From Tanypteryx hageni (Eukaryota; Arthropoda; Insecta; Odonata; Petaluridae), in contig CM054113.1 of assembly GCA_028673005.1 (NCBI GenBank), positions 172,592,837 through 172,656,836 of the forward strand: DNA of 64,000 nt, written 5' to 3'. The notes below the pieces were generated by a model. It saw only the letters and a program-made list of their open reading frames with translations. It made no database searches and had not been told where the DNA came from. Within the stretch, counting starts at the first letter, position 1. Each line of letters opens with the position of its first letter. A program made the translations under genes and the position numbers. This document shows, piece by piece, positions 56,301-63,615 of this stretch.

Positions 56301-58198
56301 ATCTTATCAAAAAAGATAATCAATGCAACACGATATATCAGAAATGATGCCAACGAAATATTGAATTTTTTATTTACCGGTTTATTTTATAATCAGTTGC
56401 AATTAATGAAAAATCGAAAATTATCTAAAACATACTTCACTTGAGTTATGTAGTTGTGATGCAATATTTACGTTCATCCCTTCGTCGTAAATTATACAAT
56501 GTTTCATTTACTAAACGCTTTGTGTGTACTAAGGGAAAATAAAATGAAACATTATGCCTCCACGGTGAAATAAAAAAAAAACAAAAATGAAGTGGTAATT
56601 TGAATAATAACTATTCTATTTTAAGTTAATTGTGAAAAACGAGCTAAAATGGGACTCGATCGTCTTCGGAGTTTAAGCACAATTTTTAAATTATGAGAGC
56701 AATCTACTACTAAAGAAATAATAGTTATGTATAATTTTAAGACGAGTTTAATCCAGTATATTATATTGATTTTCTCTTATCCTAATTATTTAAGGACTCT
56801 CGCAATATTTAAGTAACAAATCTGATGTGGCCACCACATGACTATTTCTATATCTGTAATATTTCTAAAAATTCCAAATAGGTTACATAATAATAAATAT
56901 TTTAAGAAACTGCGATAAAATTGGAGACTTTACAAAGAACAGAAATAAACTCAAACCATAGCCTTCTGATATTGGATATAGCCACAAAGCTCCAACAATT
57001 AAGAAAAGAAAAAGGAGCGTTACTAAAACGTAACTAATCGTCAATTGTTAACAATAGTCGTCTGTAGGTGGCGTGGTGGTGGCAGCTAAAAATATAAGAT
57101 ATCTCTTAAACAATGCATTATATGGAAAACCGTTTCAAACAAAGGTTGTATAAAATTAAATTTCCTACAACTTTTATTCCAATATATTTTTACATTTATC
57201 AAATATTAAAGCAAATATTTCAAAATAACGGATGTGACAAGAATAAACACCCACTTCCAGTTGACCAATTTTTACCAAAAACTGATCAGTTCTTGTGACT
57301 TTTATAAAAAATGTTGAATATAAAATTTCGCGTTGACCTGATTAATAGTTTTTGAGTTAGAGCACCCACAAAAAAGCGATCAAATACACACGCACTCTCA
57401 CACACAGATTTCATCGAGAAAATGGTCAAAACGTGTTCAGGGGACCTCAAAACATGTATTTCCGTTGAAGTCGATTTTTTTCATGAAAACAATACTTTCC
57501 CCTTTACTACGTATGGAGCAAGTAAAAATGAATACTTTTCAATTTACTTAAGTGTTAATTGAGGATTATTACCATGTTTTGGTGCATTATATTATTTTCA
57601 GACTCTTATAATATTGGTTAAATAGCGGAAATTCATATATTAAAATGTAATTTAACAAAAAATTTCAATACAATTTTAAAGACTAAAGAATAAACATGTT
57701 TCGGTTTATCCATTACATACCTATAATAACGTCATAAAATAAGATGTACTGTCAAGAATATCACTCATTTTATAATTTTCAACTTGGAAATTTTCTCTCG
57801 CCGATGAAAAAGATAAGGAAGCAAAAAATTAAACGAGTTTTCATTAATATTTGTGCTATGGTAAAATACGAAATTAACTAACAGAATATGCATTATCTAC
57901 GAACCAGTGTAAAGAAATATATATTCATTTAATATACACGAGAAAAAAGAAAATATTCAAATGGAAATAGTCAATAACCGAAAGAAACTGATGAAAAAAC
58001 AACTCCGTAGTAGAATAAGAACAGTACTTTTTCGATACGTCCCGACGGTCCCGGATCCCGACTTACTTGAATTCTATCAACTCGCCTCGCCATACCGACC
58101 ACTTTGATCCCATTTCTGACCAGTGTCCTCGCTATAGCAGCTCCTATGCCCGCACTTGCCCCTGTTACCACGGCAACGCGTCCTTGCCAGCGTTCCAT
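32198..58198 (-). CDS. SDR oxidoreductase, DHRS11 / farnesol dehydrogenase-like (five exons found)
   Basis: Exons on the minus strand: 58198-58067, 53657-53489, 53017-52888, 38571-38442, 32350-32198. They join in phases 0, 1, 2, 0 to 238 residues without a stop. Classical SDR motifs appear in order: TGASAGIG (12-19, NADP-type nucleotide loop, with ARR just after the second strand at ~37-39), NNAG (89-92), catalytic Asn114 (AVNVIG), Ser144, and Tyr159/Lys163 in YSASK. SISPGIV follows at 188-194. This order matches DHRS11 and insect farnesol-dehydrogenase-like enzymes of ~245-255 residues, which oxidise or reduce alcohols, ketones or isoprenoids in the cytosol. All catalytic residues are present, so the enzyme should be active; the substrate is not predictable. 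The last ~10-12 residues are missing. Introns carry tRNAs and transposons. Confidence 0.9.
32700..32972. mobile_element. hAT-type MITE
   Basis: GGATGGCCAAACTTACCTAT at the left and CGCAGTTTGGCCACCCCTG at the right are inverted, with GAGCCRCA blocks just inside, the same style of terminus as the 652-960 element. The target duplication is decayed. Confidence 0.7.
32975..34408. other. Intron 4 sequence, no recognised feature
   Basis: Within the intron between SDR exons 4 and 5. A 139-codon minus-strand frame at 33125-33544 was considered, but it has no domain, bias or splice context. Confidence 0.4.
34409..34989 (-). pseudogene. pogo/Tigger-type transposase with psq HTH, truncated
   Basis: The minus strand reads [20 protein letters not shown] from 34989, an N-terminal psq-type helix-turn-helix, then [49 protein letters not shown] (CENP-B-type second DNA-binding domain). 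A frameshift at about 34620-34600 is followed by [26 protein letters not shown] (first catalytic Asp region). The rest of the DDE domain is absent. The family call follows from motif order, seen in many arthropod pogo-like elements. It is dead: one frameshift and truncated before the second and third acidic residues. Confidence 0.85.
35096..35155 (-). other. tRNA-like (SINE-head-like) sequence
   Basis: The minus strand reads GAGTTGGTCTAGTGGTCAAC followed by GAATCCCGGTTGTG, resembling a tRNA A box and the end of a B box at compressed spacing. It adjoins the pogo fragment. It could be a tRNA relic or SINE head; no structure can be folded with confidence. Confidence 0.3.
35160..36090. other. Intron 4 sequence; possible pogo 5' flank
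   Basis: AAAGTAACCCC occurs at about 35235 and again at 35616 near AAGTTACCCGGG; these may belong to the terminal region of the pogo-like element, but no paired end was seen on the other side. Confidence 0.3.
36100..36270. repeat. Interspersed repeat related to the 42.5-kb MITE
   Basis: GTGCATTTCGACAAAAAAGC, AGCCGTAATCAGTGATAATC and GATTCTAAATAAACG align with the interior of the TTAA element at 42509-42669 (GCGCATTTCGGCTACAACGC, GTCTTCAGTGGTAATTC). Its ends are not readable. Confidence 0.5.
36345..36890 (+). repeat. Diverged direct duplication (~200 bp, two copies)
   Basis: Copy 1 (about 36368-36550) and copy 2 (about 36705-36890) share AATGYCACTGG, TATATGGCTTA/CATATGACTTA, TTTTGAGTAAATA and AAGAATAAA.TACCCTT in the same order, offset by about 340 bp. 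Confidence 0.7.
36968..38088. mobile_element. MULE-like non-autonomous transposon with tandem-repeat inverted ends
   Basis: The first ~130 bp and the last ~120 bp are inverted copies composed of reiterated AACAGCGAACGTC units. Shared order from the outside: CGTCAwAACAGCG, AAAACAAAAACGGCGAAC, AACAGCGAAAAAT, ATGTAAAAAACAGCGAACG, AAAATGGCTGAAC. CGCGTTTGGG occurs at 36958-36967 and 38089-38098, a possible 10-bp target duplication. Long inverted repeats plus a 9-10-bp duplication fit Mutator-like elements. The ~870-bp interior is AT-rich and non-coding. Confidence 0.75.
38100..38270 (-). repeat. Interspersed repeat family A fragment
   Basis: AACGTGTATTTCCATCAAAA, TCACGATTACAATACTTG and CTATGTATATGAAAGTA parallel the end of the family A copy at about 57440-57526. 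Confidence 0.55.
38442..38571 (-). CDS. SDR gene exon 4 (active-site Tyr and Lys)
   Basis: Acceptor CCTCCTCTCTTCAG, one base completing Ser144 (AG/C), then 43 codons with [19 protein letters not shown] and [13 protein letters not shown], ending RVS/GTGAGT. An acceptor 15 bases further in (GTACAG) is possible but would drop the serine and shorten the conserved block. Confidence 0.92.
39437..39508 (-). tRNA. tRNA-Gln (CTG)
   Basis: Perfect acceptor, D, anticodon (CTG) and T arms; one base differs from other copies just after the anticodon stem (GTGATCC for GCGATCC). Likely functional. Confidence 0.92.
39696..39767 (-). pseudogene. Decayed tRNA-Gln (TTG) copy
   Basis: The 5' half is nearly intact, but the anticodon stem is broken (CTGTA against TCCAC) and the acceptor has a C-C mismatch (TGGCACC). 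Confidence 0.8.
40126..40189 (-). pseudogene. tRNA-Gln relic with D/anticodon deletion
   Basis: GGTTCCACGGTGTAATGGCT runs straight into CTAGACTCTGAATCC; about 8 bases of the D arm and anticodon stem are missing. The T arm is intact. Confidence 0.8.
40190..42508. other. Intron 3 sequence; minor repeats only
   Basis: TTAAATACGTATAAAACGGC occurs twice, near 41166 and 41198, a 32-bp tandem pair. CAGGCAACTCTCGTTCAACG at 41599, preceded by TA, looks like a Tigger-type left end with no partner. CAGGGCTCGACAATTCCCGG at 41459 looks like a hAT end. No exon was found. Confidence 0.4.
42509..42669. mobile_element. TTAA-target MITE (piggyBac/Kolobok type)
   Basis: TTAAGTATCTCCAGCAACCA continuing to TAACAA at 42534 is inverted at 42644-42669 with two differences in 26 bp. 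The outer TTAA on each side is consistent with TTAA target use. 161 bp; the interior is related to the repeat at 36.1 kb. Confidence 0.8.
42670..44103. other. Intron 3 sequence, no recognised feature
   Basis: AT-rich; no exon, RNA gene or clear repeat. Confidence 0.4.
44104..44153 (-). pseudogene. tRNA-Gln (CTG) 3' half, cut at a LINE junction
   Basis: GGTCCCACCAAGATTTGAAC through GGATTCAGAGCC is the 3' half of a tRNA-Gln (T arm and anticodon arm). Homology stops at TGC 44153, four bases before LINE-related sequence, and the rest of the tRNA is not found beyond the LINE. Confidence 0.8.
44157..46485 (+). mobile_element. RTE-like LINE, 5'-truncated and frameshifted
   Basis: It starts inside the endonuclease C-terminus and ends in GATGATGATGATGA, a simple-repeat tail typical of RTE-group LINEs. 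TGCCAT at 44151-44156 and 46486-46491 is a possible short target duplication. Clade below RTE-like is not resolved. Confidence 0.85.
44170..46446 (+). pseudogene. Endonuclease-reverse transcriptase of RTE-like LINE (broken)
   Basis: Across at least four frame changes the sequence encodes: endonuclease end ([41 protein letters not shown]); a Lys/Glu-rich linker; RT blocks [80 protein letters not shown] and the catalytic [21 protein letters not shown] and FKYLGSI; then the C-terminal [20 protein letters not shown] and [11 protein letters not shown]. The order is that of arthropod endonuclease-RT LINEs often misannotated as craniofacial development protein 2. Frameshifts near 44.58, 45.1, 45.42 and 45.95 kb make it non-functional. 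Confidence 0.88.
46610..46653 (-). repeat. Interspersed repeat family A terminal fragment
   Basis: ATGTGGCCACCACATGAA followed by TATCTGTAATATTTATAA matches the terminus of the copy at 56823. Confidence 0.65.
46654..47133. other. No gene; CpG-rich patch at 47030-47120
   Basis: Mostly AT-rich, with a sudden CpG-rich run of GGCGGCGGCGAAC-type repeats (CGGCTACGGCGAACCGGCG). This looks like a short tandem GGCGAAC-like repeat rather than coding sequence. Confidence 0.4.
47134..47205 (-). pseudogene. Decayed tRNA-Gln (TTG) copy
   Basis: Full length with the anticodon loop intact, but the acceptor pairs poorly (AGTTCTA against TGGGATC) and the anticodon stem has a G-to-A change (TATGGA). Probably inactive. 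Confidence 0.8.
47362..48138. mobile_element. hAT-type element, 777 bp, perfect 8-bp duplication and empty-site paralog
   Basis: The left end AAGAGGTTCTCAAATTGTGG and the right end AAAAGTTTGGGAACCACTG are inverted. ACTTAGGG at 47354-47361 is repeated exactly at 48139-48146. The duplicated tRNA flank at 27058 reads TTCGCTTAGGGTTACAT with no insert, so the pre-insertion site is visible in the same window. No transposase coding is evident. Confidence 0.92.
48398..48484 (-). pseudogene. tRNA-Gln (CTG-like) relic with internal insertion
   Basis: The GGACTAACC / CGACTAACC block is duplicated, adding about 15 bases between the D and anticodon arms. The T arm (GAATTCAAGTCTC) and anticodon loop (GAATCTGAA) are also altered. 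Confidence 0.8.
48799..48870 (-). tRNA. Initiator tRNA-Met (CAT)
   Basis: AGCAGAG / CTCTGCT acceptor with A1-T72, the initiator hallmark; the GGGCCCATAACCC anticodon arm has three G-C pairs next to the loop; the T loop is ATCGAAA rather than TTCGAAA, another initiator trait. One T-stem G-T pair separates it from the 51561 copy. Likely functional. Confidence 0.95.
49275..49346 (+). pseudogene. tRNA-Gln (TTG) with destroyed 5' acceptor
   Basis: From CGGTGTAATGG on, the body and TTG anticodon arm are intact, but the 5' acceptor strand reads TCGTCAA and no longer pairs with TGGGACC. Position 8 is C instead of the invariant T. Confidence 0.75.
49761..50560 (+). repeat. Interspersed repeat family B, copy 2 (with nested insert)
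   Basis: Same ends as 29437-29880 (TTTCAAAGGCGTTCATAATG and CATGAACGCCTAAAAA). The CTCCGAAACTATAAATCGTA / GTCCGAAAATAAAAGTCGTA segment occurs twice. A GC-rich piece starting CAGTGGCGTACCGGACACCT at 49902 looks like a nested hAT-type insertion of about 150 bp. Confidence 0.7.
50566..51560. other. Intron 3 sequence, no recognised feature
   Basis: AT-rich with no exon or repeat recognised. Confidence 0.4.
51561..51632 (-). tRNA. Initiator tRNA-Met (CAT)
   Basis: Canonical: A1-T72, all stems paired (T stem CGTGG/CCACG), GGGCCCATAACCC anticodon arm, T loop ATCGAAA. Minus strand, as is the copy 2.7 kb to the left. Likely functional. Confidence 0.97.
51965..52036 (+). tRNA. tRNA-Gln (CTG)
   Basis: Canonical 72-nt gene with all arms perfect, anticodon CTG and discriminator T. 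Plus strand, opposite to the host SDR gene and to the Gln copies left of 48.5 kb. Confidence 0.97.
52230..52301 (+). tRNA. tRNA-Gln (CTG), weakened copy
   Basis: Acceptor and D arm are perfect. The anticodon stem has two G-T pairs (CTGGA/TTTAG), and the T loop has G in place of the invariant T55 (GAGTGCAAATC), damaging the B box. It may be a recent pseudogene; 193 bp after the intact copy at 51965. Confidence 0.7.
52888..53017 (-). CDS. SDR gene exon 3 (catalytic Asn)
   Basis: Acceptor TATTGATCTTTGGCAG; two bases complete Asp101, then 42 codons [28 protein letters not shown] and [11 protein letters not shown], ending AG/GTGAGG in phase 2. Found by reading for the expected segment between NNAG and YSASK. 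Phases on both sides fit exactly. Confidence 0.93.
53489..53657 (-). CDS. SDR gene exon 2 (NNAG motif)
   Basis: Acceptor TGTCTCGCTAG, then [32 protein letters not shown] and [16 protein letters not shown], ending at G/GTTTGT (a weak but acceptable donor) in phase 1. 169 nt. Confidence 0.92.
53979..54267. mobile_element. hAT-type MITE (family shared with 25699)
   Basis: CAGTGGTTCCCTAACTTTTT at the left and AAATTTGGGAACCACTG at the right are inverted. The flanks CGTTAATT / CGTCAATA agree at 6 of 8 positions, a decayed duplication. The interior matches 25699-25983. It lies in SDR intron 1. Confidence 0.85.
54268..56822. other. SDR intron 1 sequence, no recognised feature
   Basis: Mostly AT-rich. 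A small inverted motif (CCAGGGGCTTTATCCCTGG at 54666-54684) was noted. No exon was found. Confidence 0.4.
56823..57526 (-). repeat. Interspersed repeat family A, inverted full copy
   Basis: Begins TGATGTGGCCACCACATGA and runs to CTACGTATGGAGCAAGTA. It aligns by eye along its whole length with 30194-30911 in the opposite orientation. Non-coding; lies in SDR intron 1. Confidence 0.85.
57527..58066. other. SDR intron 1, 5' part
   Basis: AT-rich, begins (on the minus strand) with the donor GTAAGT at 58066. Nothing else is seen. Confidence 0.45.
58067..58198 (-). CDS. SDR gene exon 1 (nucleotide-binding loop)
   Basis: ATG at 58198-58196, 44 codons: [20 protein letters not shown] then [20 protein letters not shown], ending RIQ/GTAAGT in phase 0. 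The start a few residues before the first beta strand is normal for the family, and no targeting peptide is present. Confidence 0.95.
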
Positions 58199-58242
58199 CC
58201 TTAATTCTTCTAATCCCTTTTACTCAATTTAGACCTGCGGTT

Positions 58243-58251
58243 GCTTATAAA
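58243..58251 (-). promoter_or_regulatory. TATA box candidate for the SDR gene
   Basis: Minus-strand TTTATAAGC sits about 45-50 bases upstream of the ATG, inside a locally GC-rich block (58250-58420) that contrasts with the AT-rich intron. Spacing would give a transcription start near 58215-58220 and a leader of about 20 nt. No clear initiator was seen. Confidence 0.5.
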
Positions 58252-59516
58252 AACGTCGGCGTCGGAGTGTCGAGTTGAGCGAACTAGCGGACGTTCCCGC
58301 TCGCCGGTGGCGTCGCCGGCGGACTCTCAGGAAACTACTTACGATGCGTTTCTCTCGCACGTTTCGCGTAGGAAATCTCTACGGCTCGATCTAAGGAGTG
58401 CAGCTTTCTCGTTCCGACGAAGAAAAAGCGCGCTGTCCCCGTTTTTTCCTCAAACTCTCCTCATCTCTCCTAATTCGGTGGCATGTGTAAGAGGAAAACG
58501 ACCACTTCCCTCTGCACAACGGGGAACAAATACAGCACACTCGTGTAGGAATATTTTTTTGTGTATTAATAAAAGCAAAGGATCGTTCCATTACTCGGTA
58601 CAAGGTTAACCGTGCGAAAAGAAATTAAAGAGGCATGCAATAGAAAAAAGGTGTTGTCCAGTACAAGGAGAAAGCGGGTTTACTTAAAGAGAGCATGACG
58701 GTACTTGTACTTATAAATCACTTCCACTTGCAGAGGGCTGCGTCATAAAATTGGTATGCGTAAACAAGTTTTTGAAATTTTTAGAGTCAGCCCAATAAAT
58801 TTTCCTTTATAAACAAGCGATAAGATTATTAAAAAGGTGAAAAGCAAGATAAGAGAGAAGGAATTCTATACAATAGCAGACCGTGAGTCTGGCTTTCTGA
58901 CAAAACTTGATAACCAATTCATGAATATTTGTTCTTCTAAAAATGTGGATTCCAGTCTAATATGAGGTTGTATGTAAAATACATAAGCCTCCTTCGAGTA
59001 ACCTAACATTTTAATAAAGAAGACTTTCTTTTAAAATATGCCTTGAACTTTGAAGGTTGGAAATAAGATTAAAATTTTAAGTTATGTAAAATAAAATGAT
59101 TTGATAAACATGTGCCTTTTAAATAACTTTTTTATTACAGTGGCAACTTTCCATATAGGTACATAAATCATCTTTCAGAAAATATGACTAACTGAATAAT
59201 TAGACTTTCGGTAAAGAATCCAACCAATTTAAGATACAAACAGAAAAAATTATTAATAATTGTGTTGCCTTTAATTCACAATTTTGTCTCTTTTTAAGAA
59301 ATGTAGGCCGGTAGAGGAATATTCAGTTATGTAGTAACTCATTATTCATCAGCACCAATGAAAACCACGATTTTATTACCAAGTTATTCGGATCGTAGTA
59401 ATGAAGTATTTTTTGTGAGAATAAGTTTAAAATGTAGTTTTCCGCTAAAGGAACAAAAATTATGCGGTCAGTTAAAAATTGTTAATTATTTTGATCCCAA
59501 AAAACATCAAAAAAAC
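58252..59516. other. Upstream region of SDR gene
   Basis: GC-elevated and CpG-containing to about 58420, then AT-rich. A 122-codon open frame at 58241 overlaps the promoter block and is not credible as a gene. Confidence 0.4.
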
Positions 59517-59589
59517 TGTTTCCGCCCGGGATCGAACCGGGGACCTTCCGCGTGTTAGGCGGATGTGATAACCACTACACCACGGAAAC
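59517..59589 (-). tRNA. tRNA-Val (AAC)
   Basis: 73 nt. Acceptor GTTTCCG/CGGAAAC, D arm GTGTAGTGGTTATCAC, anticodon arm TCCGC-CTAACAC-GCGGA with anticodon AAC, and T arm CCCGG-TTCGATC-CCGGG. A close match to animal tRNA-Val. Likely functional; lies upstream of the SDR promoter. Confidence 0.97.
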
Positions 59590-61282
59590 ACTTAATATAA
59601 GCTCGGGTTCAGCAAAATTTTCTTTGTTCCGGGCACAAGTATTTCTAGTTGATTCTTCTGTACAACAAAAACTATAATGATTGTTACGATTACCAAGTTC
59701 CCATTTTCTGAGAAATTTCAATTGAATTCTCCTACGGATCAGATTTAATCAATTACCATGGACGAGACGAAGTGAATCTATTTAGTTTATCTATATTTAT
59801 AGCACTAAATCAATTTCATCACGTAAATTGTAGTTGTTATCAATTATCTTATGAACCTAGGAATACTAATTATATTAATACTATCTAAAAATATTGACTC
59901 TCGTTTGTTGGATATATATGCTTTAAGAAATTTAGATCATAAAAAAGCATAACGTAGCAAATACACGCAGAATAAAATTGCAAATTTCTCTCAACGACAT
60001 TGTCTAGAGTAATATGTTTTTCTACAAATATACCATTTAACCAAACTATGATATAAAGCGATAGAATAAATGCGGTCATGGAGCATACCGTGAAATTATA
60101 TTAGTCTTCCTTCAACTAGAAACGAAGGTGATACACACTCCAAAACAACACGAAAGGGAAAGGCGGAACTCTTGATATGGATAACGGAACCATCGACAGA
60201 AAACTCTAATTCTCCGTGCTTAAAATAATGATGCCAAATGAATCGAACTTCCATTCTCTCTGAATCTCACTGAAATACGCTTTCACTGCTTCACAAGCAG
60301 TGCCGCACAAGCTCTCATATAATAATATCATTATACGAATTATTTCTTCGTGAAGAGAACAGAAAAATGATAAATATTTCTCTTACTCCATCTGCAACAA
60401 CTTCCACCATGCGCCACCAGACTGCGCCACTGACTGAGTGCAATGCTATTTTTAACAAACTTTTCGAGTAGGTAGTAGATTAAAATTTGGTAGGAATGTT
60501 TGTCTCTTATATTGAAAGCCATTTACGAAACAAAATCACAAAAAACGACCGGGGTTCGACATCAGGAGATCATTTATATTTCCCATAAGATAACACGTAA
60601 AAATCAATTTTTGGACTTACAGGTTTTTATTCTTTTGCAAATTAAAATTAGAAAGAATTGACCTATGATCTTCGGACCTAGACTGTTCTAAAGAAAAATA
60701 AATAAATTTTCTTATTATTATCGTCGCATTTTGCTTACGATACAAAATCGCTCAAGTTCTACGTTTAAATCATATTTATTTGAAAAATGTAAACTTTTTA
60801 ACGATATGTTACCCTGCCGACCGTGTCATTGTTAAACCTCGAGATTGTATTGTCGCCTTAATCCTTATACTATAGGAGCATACTGCATACTGCAAGCGCT
60901 TAAAAAATCACCATACGCCAAGATCTAAACTCGTAAATAAACCAACGCGATCTCCAGGGCAACAGAACTTCAGTCACGTTGAGCCTATATGTATTAAATA
61001 ATAAATTCCATGAGTAATAGCAGTATATTTATATTTTTTTGTGAAATTAAGGCAACTATCCGTAATTTCCAAATTCTCTGGCAATCGTCTCGTGTCCAAG
61101 TCTTCGTATTTCAAGTTTCGTGACTCAGATTGCCCTGCATGAGCAATAAGAATACTCATCGTTAAGACAATATACTAATGTTTAGGCACTTCCAGATGAG
61201 CTGGAGATTCAAAATTTTTTCATACGTAGGATTTTGTGCAAAACCGACTAGAAAAAACGAAAATCTTGAAAAAGTGCAACAA
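59590..61282. other. No recognised feature
   Basis: AT-rich intergenic sequence. No exon or RNA gene could be supported. Confidence 0.4.
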
Positions 61283-61760
61283 TGCGGCCGCTAAAAAATC
61301 GCAATTGTTTAAACAAATTTTCAAGCTTGATGTATTTCCGAATGTGCTACGGAGCTGAAATTATTTCAGATGTAGTATTTGTAAAAAAAAGAAATAGGAA
61401 TTATACAAAGTTTTATATTTTAATTTGTTTGGCAGTTAAAAATTCTTAAAGTTTAAACAAATAGGTAAATAAAGGTAAAATACTCCTTTAGCTAAAGGAG
61501 TATTTTACCTTTATTAATCTTAGCCAAAGTTATTGAGCTACTATCAAATAGGTAAATGTTTAGGTACTACACGGAAAGTGAGGGAGCTGAAATTTTTAAA
61601 TTATTTGAAGTTTAGTCTATATAAACGAATAAATATTTCAGTGTATCCATGAAATTGTTATTGCGGCCGTTAAAAATTAATGAATTTTAAACAATTAGAT
61701 AAATGTTATTTCACTTCTAAATGTGCTACAAATTTAAAATTTGGCAGAAATGTGTGGCAT
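61283..61760 (+). repeat. Diverged tandem repeat, about three copies
   Basis: Blocks GCGGCCGCTAAAAA (61283) and GCGGCCGTTAAAAA (61662), GTTTAAACAAAT/TTTTAAACAATTAG, and GTGCTACGGAGCTGAAATT / GTGCTACAAATTTAAAATT recur in the same order, with a middle copy at about 61436-61600. Copies are 150-230 bp apart. They may belong to the Helitron's upstream part. Confidence 0.55.
61468..61515. repeat. 48-bp perfect palindrome
   Basis: AATAAAGGTAAAATACTCCT TTAG is followed without a spacer by its exact reverse complement, centred on AGCT at 61490-61493. Confidence 0.95.
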
Positions 61761-62224
61761 TATTAACCCAATGTGGAAAAATTATAATATTCTTAAAATT
61801 GCAAGTATTAGTGATGTTTTTACTCCATTATTGTTCCATAAGGAAAAAACGAAAATCGGTCCCGAGGAAAAATCTTTTGAATTAAAGATATGTTACCCAT
61901 GATGAAAAAATAGAGAATAGCATTTCCCTAACATTAACAGGGAGTAATACGGGAATAGGTGTGGTCATTTTGTAATTTGAACATTAAAATATGAAGTCAT
62001 TAACCTAGAGTCGTAAAATTCATACTGATTTACTCCTAATAGTATAAATAATATTATTCAGGTCATACAATTTTGTCTCTTGATCGAAAACGATCAAAAA
62101 TTACATTTAAGTATGAAAATTGCATGGATTTTTAGGCATTTTCACAGAATATCACCATAGTTACTTCTAATTGCTGGGGTTAGTTTGTTTTCATTTTAAT
62201 AGTAATACTTAAATGGTTTTTAGA

Positions 62225-63615
62225 TTTGCAATGCCAACAAAAAAAGCCACGTTTAACTGGCAGCAAATCAGATGTGCAAAGAAAGGCTGCTTCGAGAGTA
62301 TCAGAACTCACAGAGAGACGCATAGAAAAACAGAGATTACGACAAGAAGTTCGAAACTCTGAAACGGAAGAACAAAGGAGACTTGAAGAACAAAGGTTGA
62401 GACATGAAGCAGTTCGAAACTCTGAAACGGAAGAACAAAGAAGAAGACGACTTGAAGAACAAAGGTTGAGACAAGAAGCAGTCCGAAATTCAGAAACGGA
62501 AGAAGAAAGATGTAGTCGACATGATGAAAAAAGATTGATACATGTTAGCCGGAGATTTTAGACAAATTTTACCAGTTATTCCAAGAGGCACTATGACTGA
62601 TGAAATTAATGCATGTTTGAAAAAATCGGAGCTATGGGACTATCTAAACTTTTAAATTAACAACCAACATGCGAGTCCATTTACAGCAAGATATTCATGC
62701 TGGTTGTTTTGCTGCTTAGTTACTTCAATTGGATAAAGGAAGATTAGCATATGAACCAAACACAGACACCATCACACTTCCCAGAGATTTTTGTAATGTA
62801 GTGGAAACAATTCAATATCTGGAGAAAACGGTTTTCCCAAACACACTCCAAAATTTTTAAAATCCAAAATGGTTATGTGAACGCGCTCTACTTGCTCCAA
62901 AAAAACTGCGTACATGAAATCAATTTTAAAATTCAGGAAAAACTACCACTACTAGCCACTCCTCACAAATCTATAGACACTGTCACCAACACCGATGAAG
63001 CTGTACTATATCCAATTGAATTCCTCAACTCCCTGAATCCCAGTGGAATGTCTCTTCACAACATTAAAATAAAAGTTGGCTCAATAATTATGCTGCTTAG
63101 AAATTTGGATGCTCCAAGATTATGCAACGGGACCAGACTGTGTGTCAAAATGTTAAAACCAAACACAATCGAAGCAACAATTTTAACTGGATGTGCCAAA
63201 GGAGAAGTTTTGATTTTCAAGAATTCCACTGATATCAACTGACACGCAAATCGAGTTAAAAAATTGCAATTTTCAATAAGACTTGCATACGCCATGAATA
63301 TTAACTAAACTCAGGGCCAATCACTTCAAATAGCAGGAATTTATTTGAGAACTGAATGTTTCACTCATGGTCAAGTATATGTTGTAGTATGAAGAGTTGG
63401 AAGTGCAAATATTGTTTACAAAGAAGCAACTAGATTAAATAAAAAATAGATGAATAAAAATATCTATCATTATTTCTTTAATATTTTCCAAACGAGAACA
63501 GACAGAAACTTAGCATGTTTTAGCTAGACTATTGTTAGAAAAAATATTTATAACTCACTAATGTGTACCCACCCCCCCCCCCCCCCCCGGCGCAACGCCG
63601 GGGTAATTCTGCTAG
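62225..63615 (+). mobile_element. Helitron 3' portion, decayed and internally deleted
   Basis: Helitron-type helicase remnants end upstream of a canonical 3' terminus: a 7-bp stem CCCGGCG-CAA-CGCCGGG (63586-63602), a short spacer, then CTAG at 63612-63615 followed by T. Helitrons insert between A and T and end CTRR after such a hairpin. A run of 17 C precedes the hairpin. The 5' TC end was not identified. Confidence 0.85.
62226..63451 (+). pseudogene. Helitron Rep-helicase remnant
   Basis: N-terminal part (62226-62561): KKPRLTGSK, then three reiterated RNSETEEQRRLEEQRLR-like units, the Arg/Glu-rich repeat usual in Helitron proteins. A jump and frame change lead to GDFRQILPVIPRGTMTDEIN (62550-62609), the Pif1-like helicase motif around the Walker B region. 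After several stops, 62980-63240 reads NTDEAVLYPIEFLNSLNPSG, KVGSIIMLLRNLDAPRLCNG and NTIEATILTG. The end reads FSIRLAYAMNIN, TQGQSLQIAGIYLRTECFTH and GQVYVV with internal stops. Order and motifs match Helitron helicases. The HUH nuclease and Walker A are missing. Confidence 0.88.

Noticed and set aside
60405..60445. tRNA-like AGTGGCGCAGTCTGG on the minus strand
   Set aside because: Only an A-box-like piece; no anticodon arm or T arm could be formed.
61441..61515. Rho-independent terminator-like hairpin
   Set aside because: The palindrome lies in eukaryotic DNA with no adjacent gene; bacterial terminator logic does not apply.
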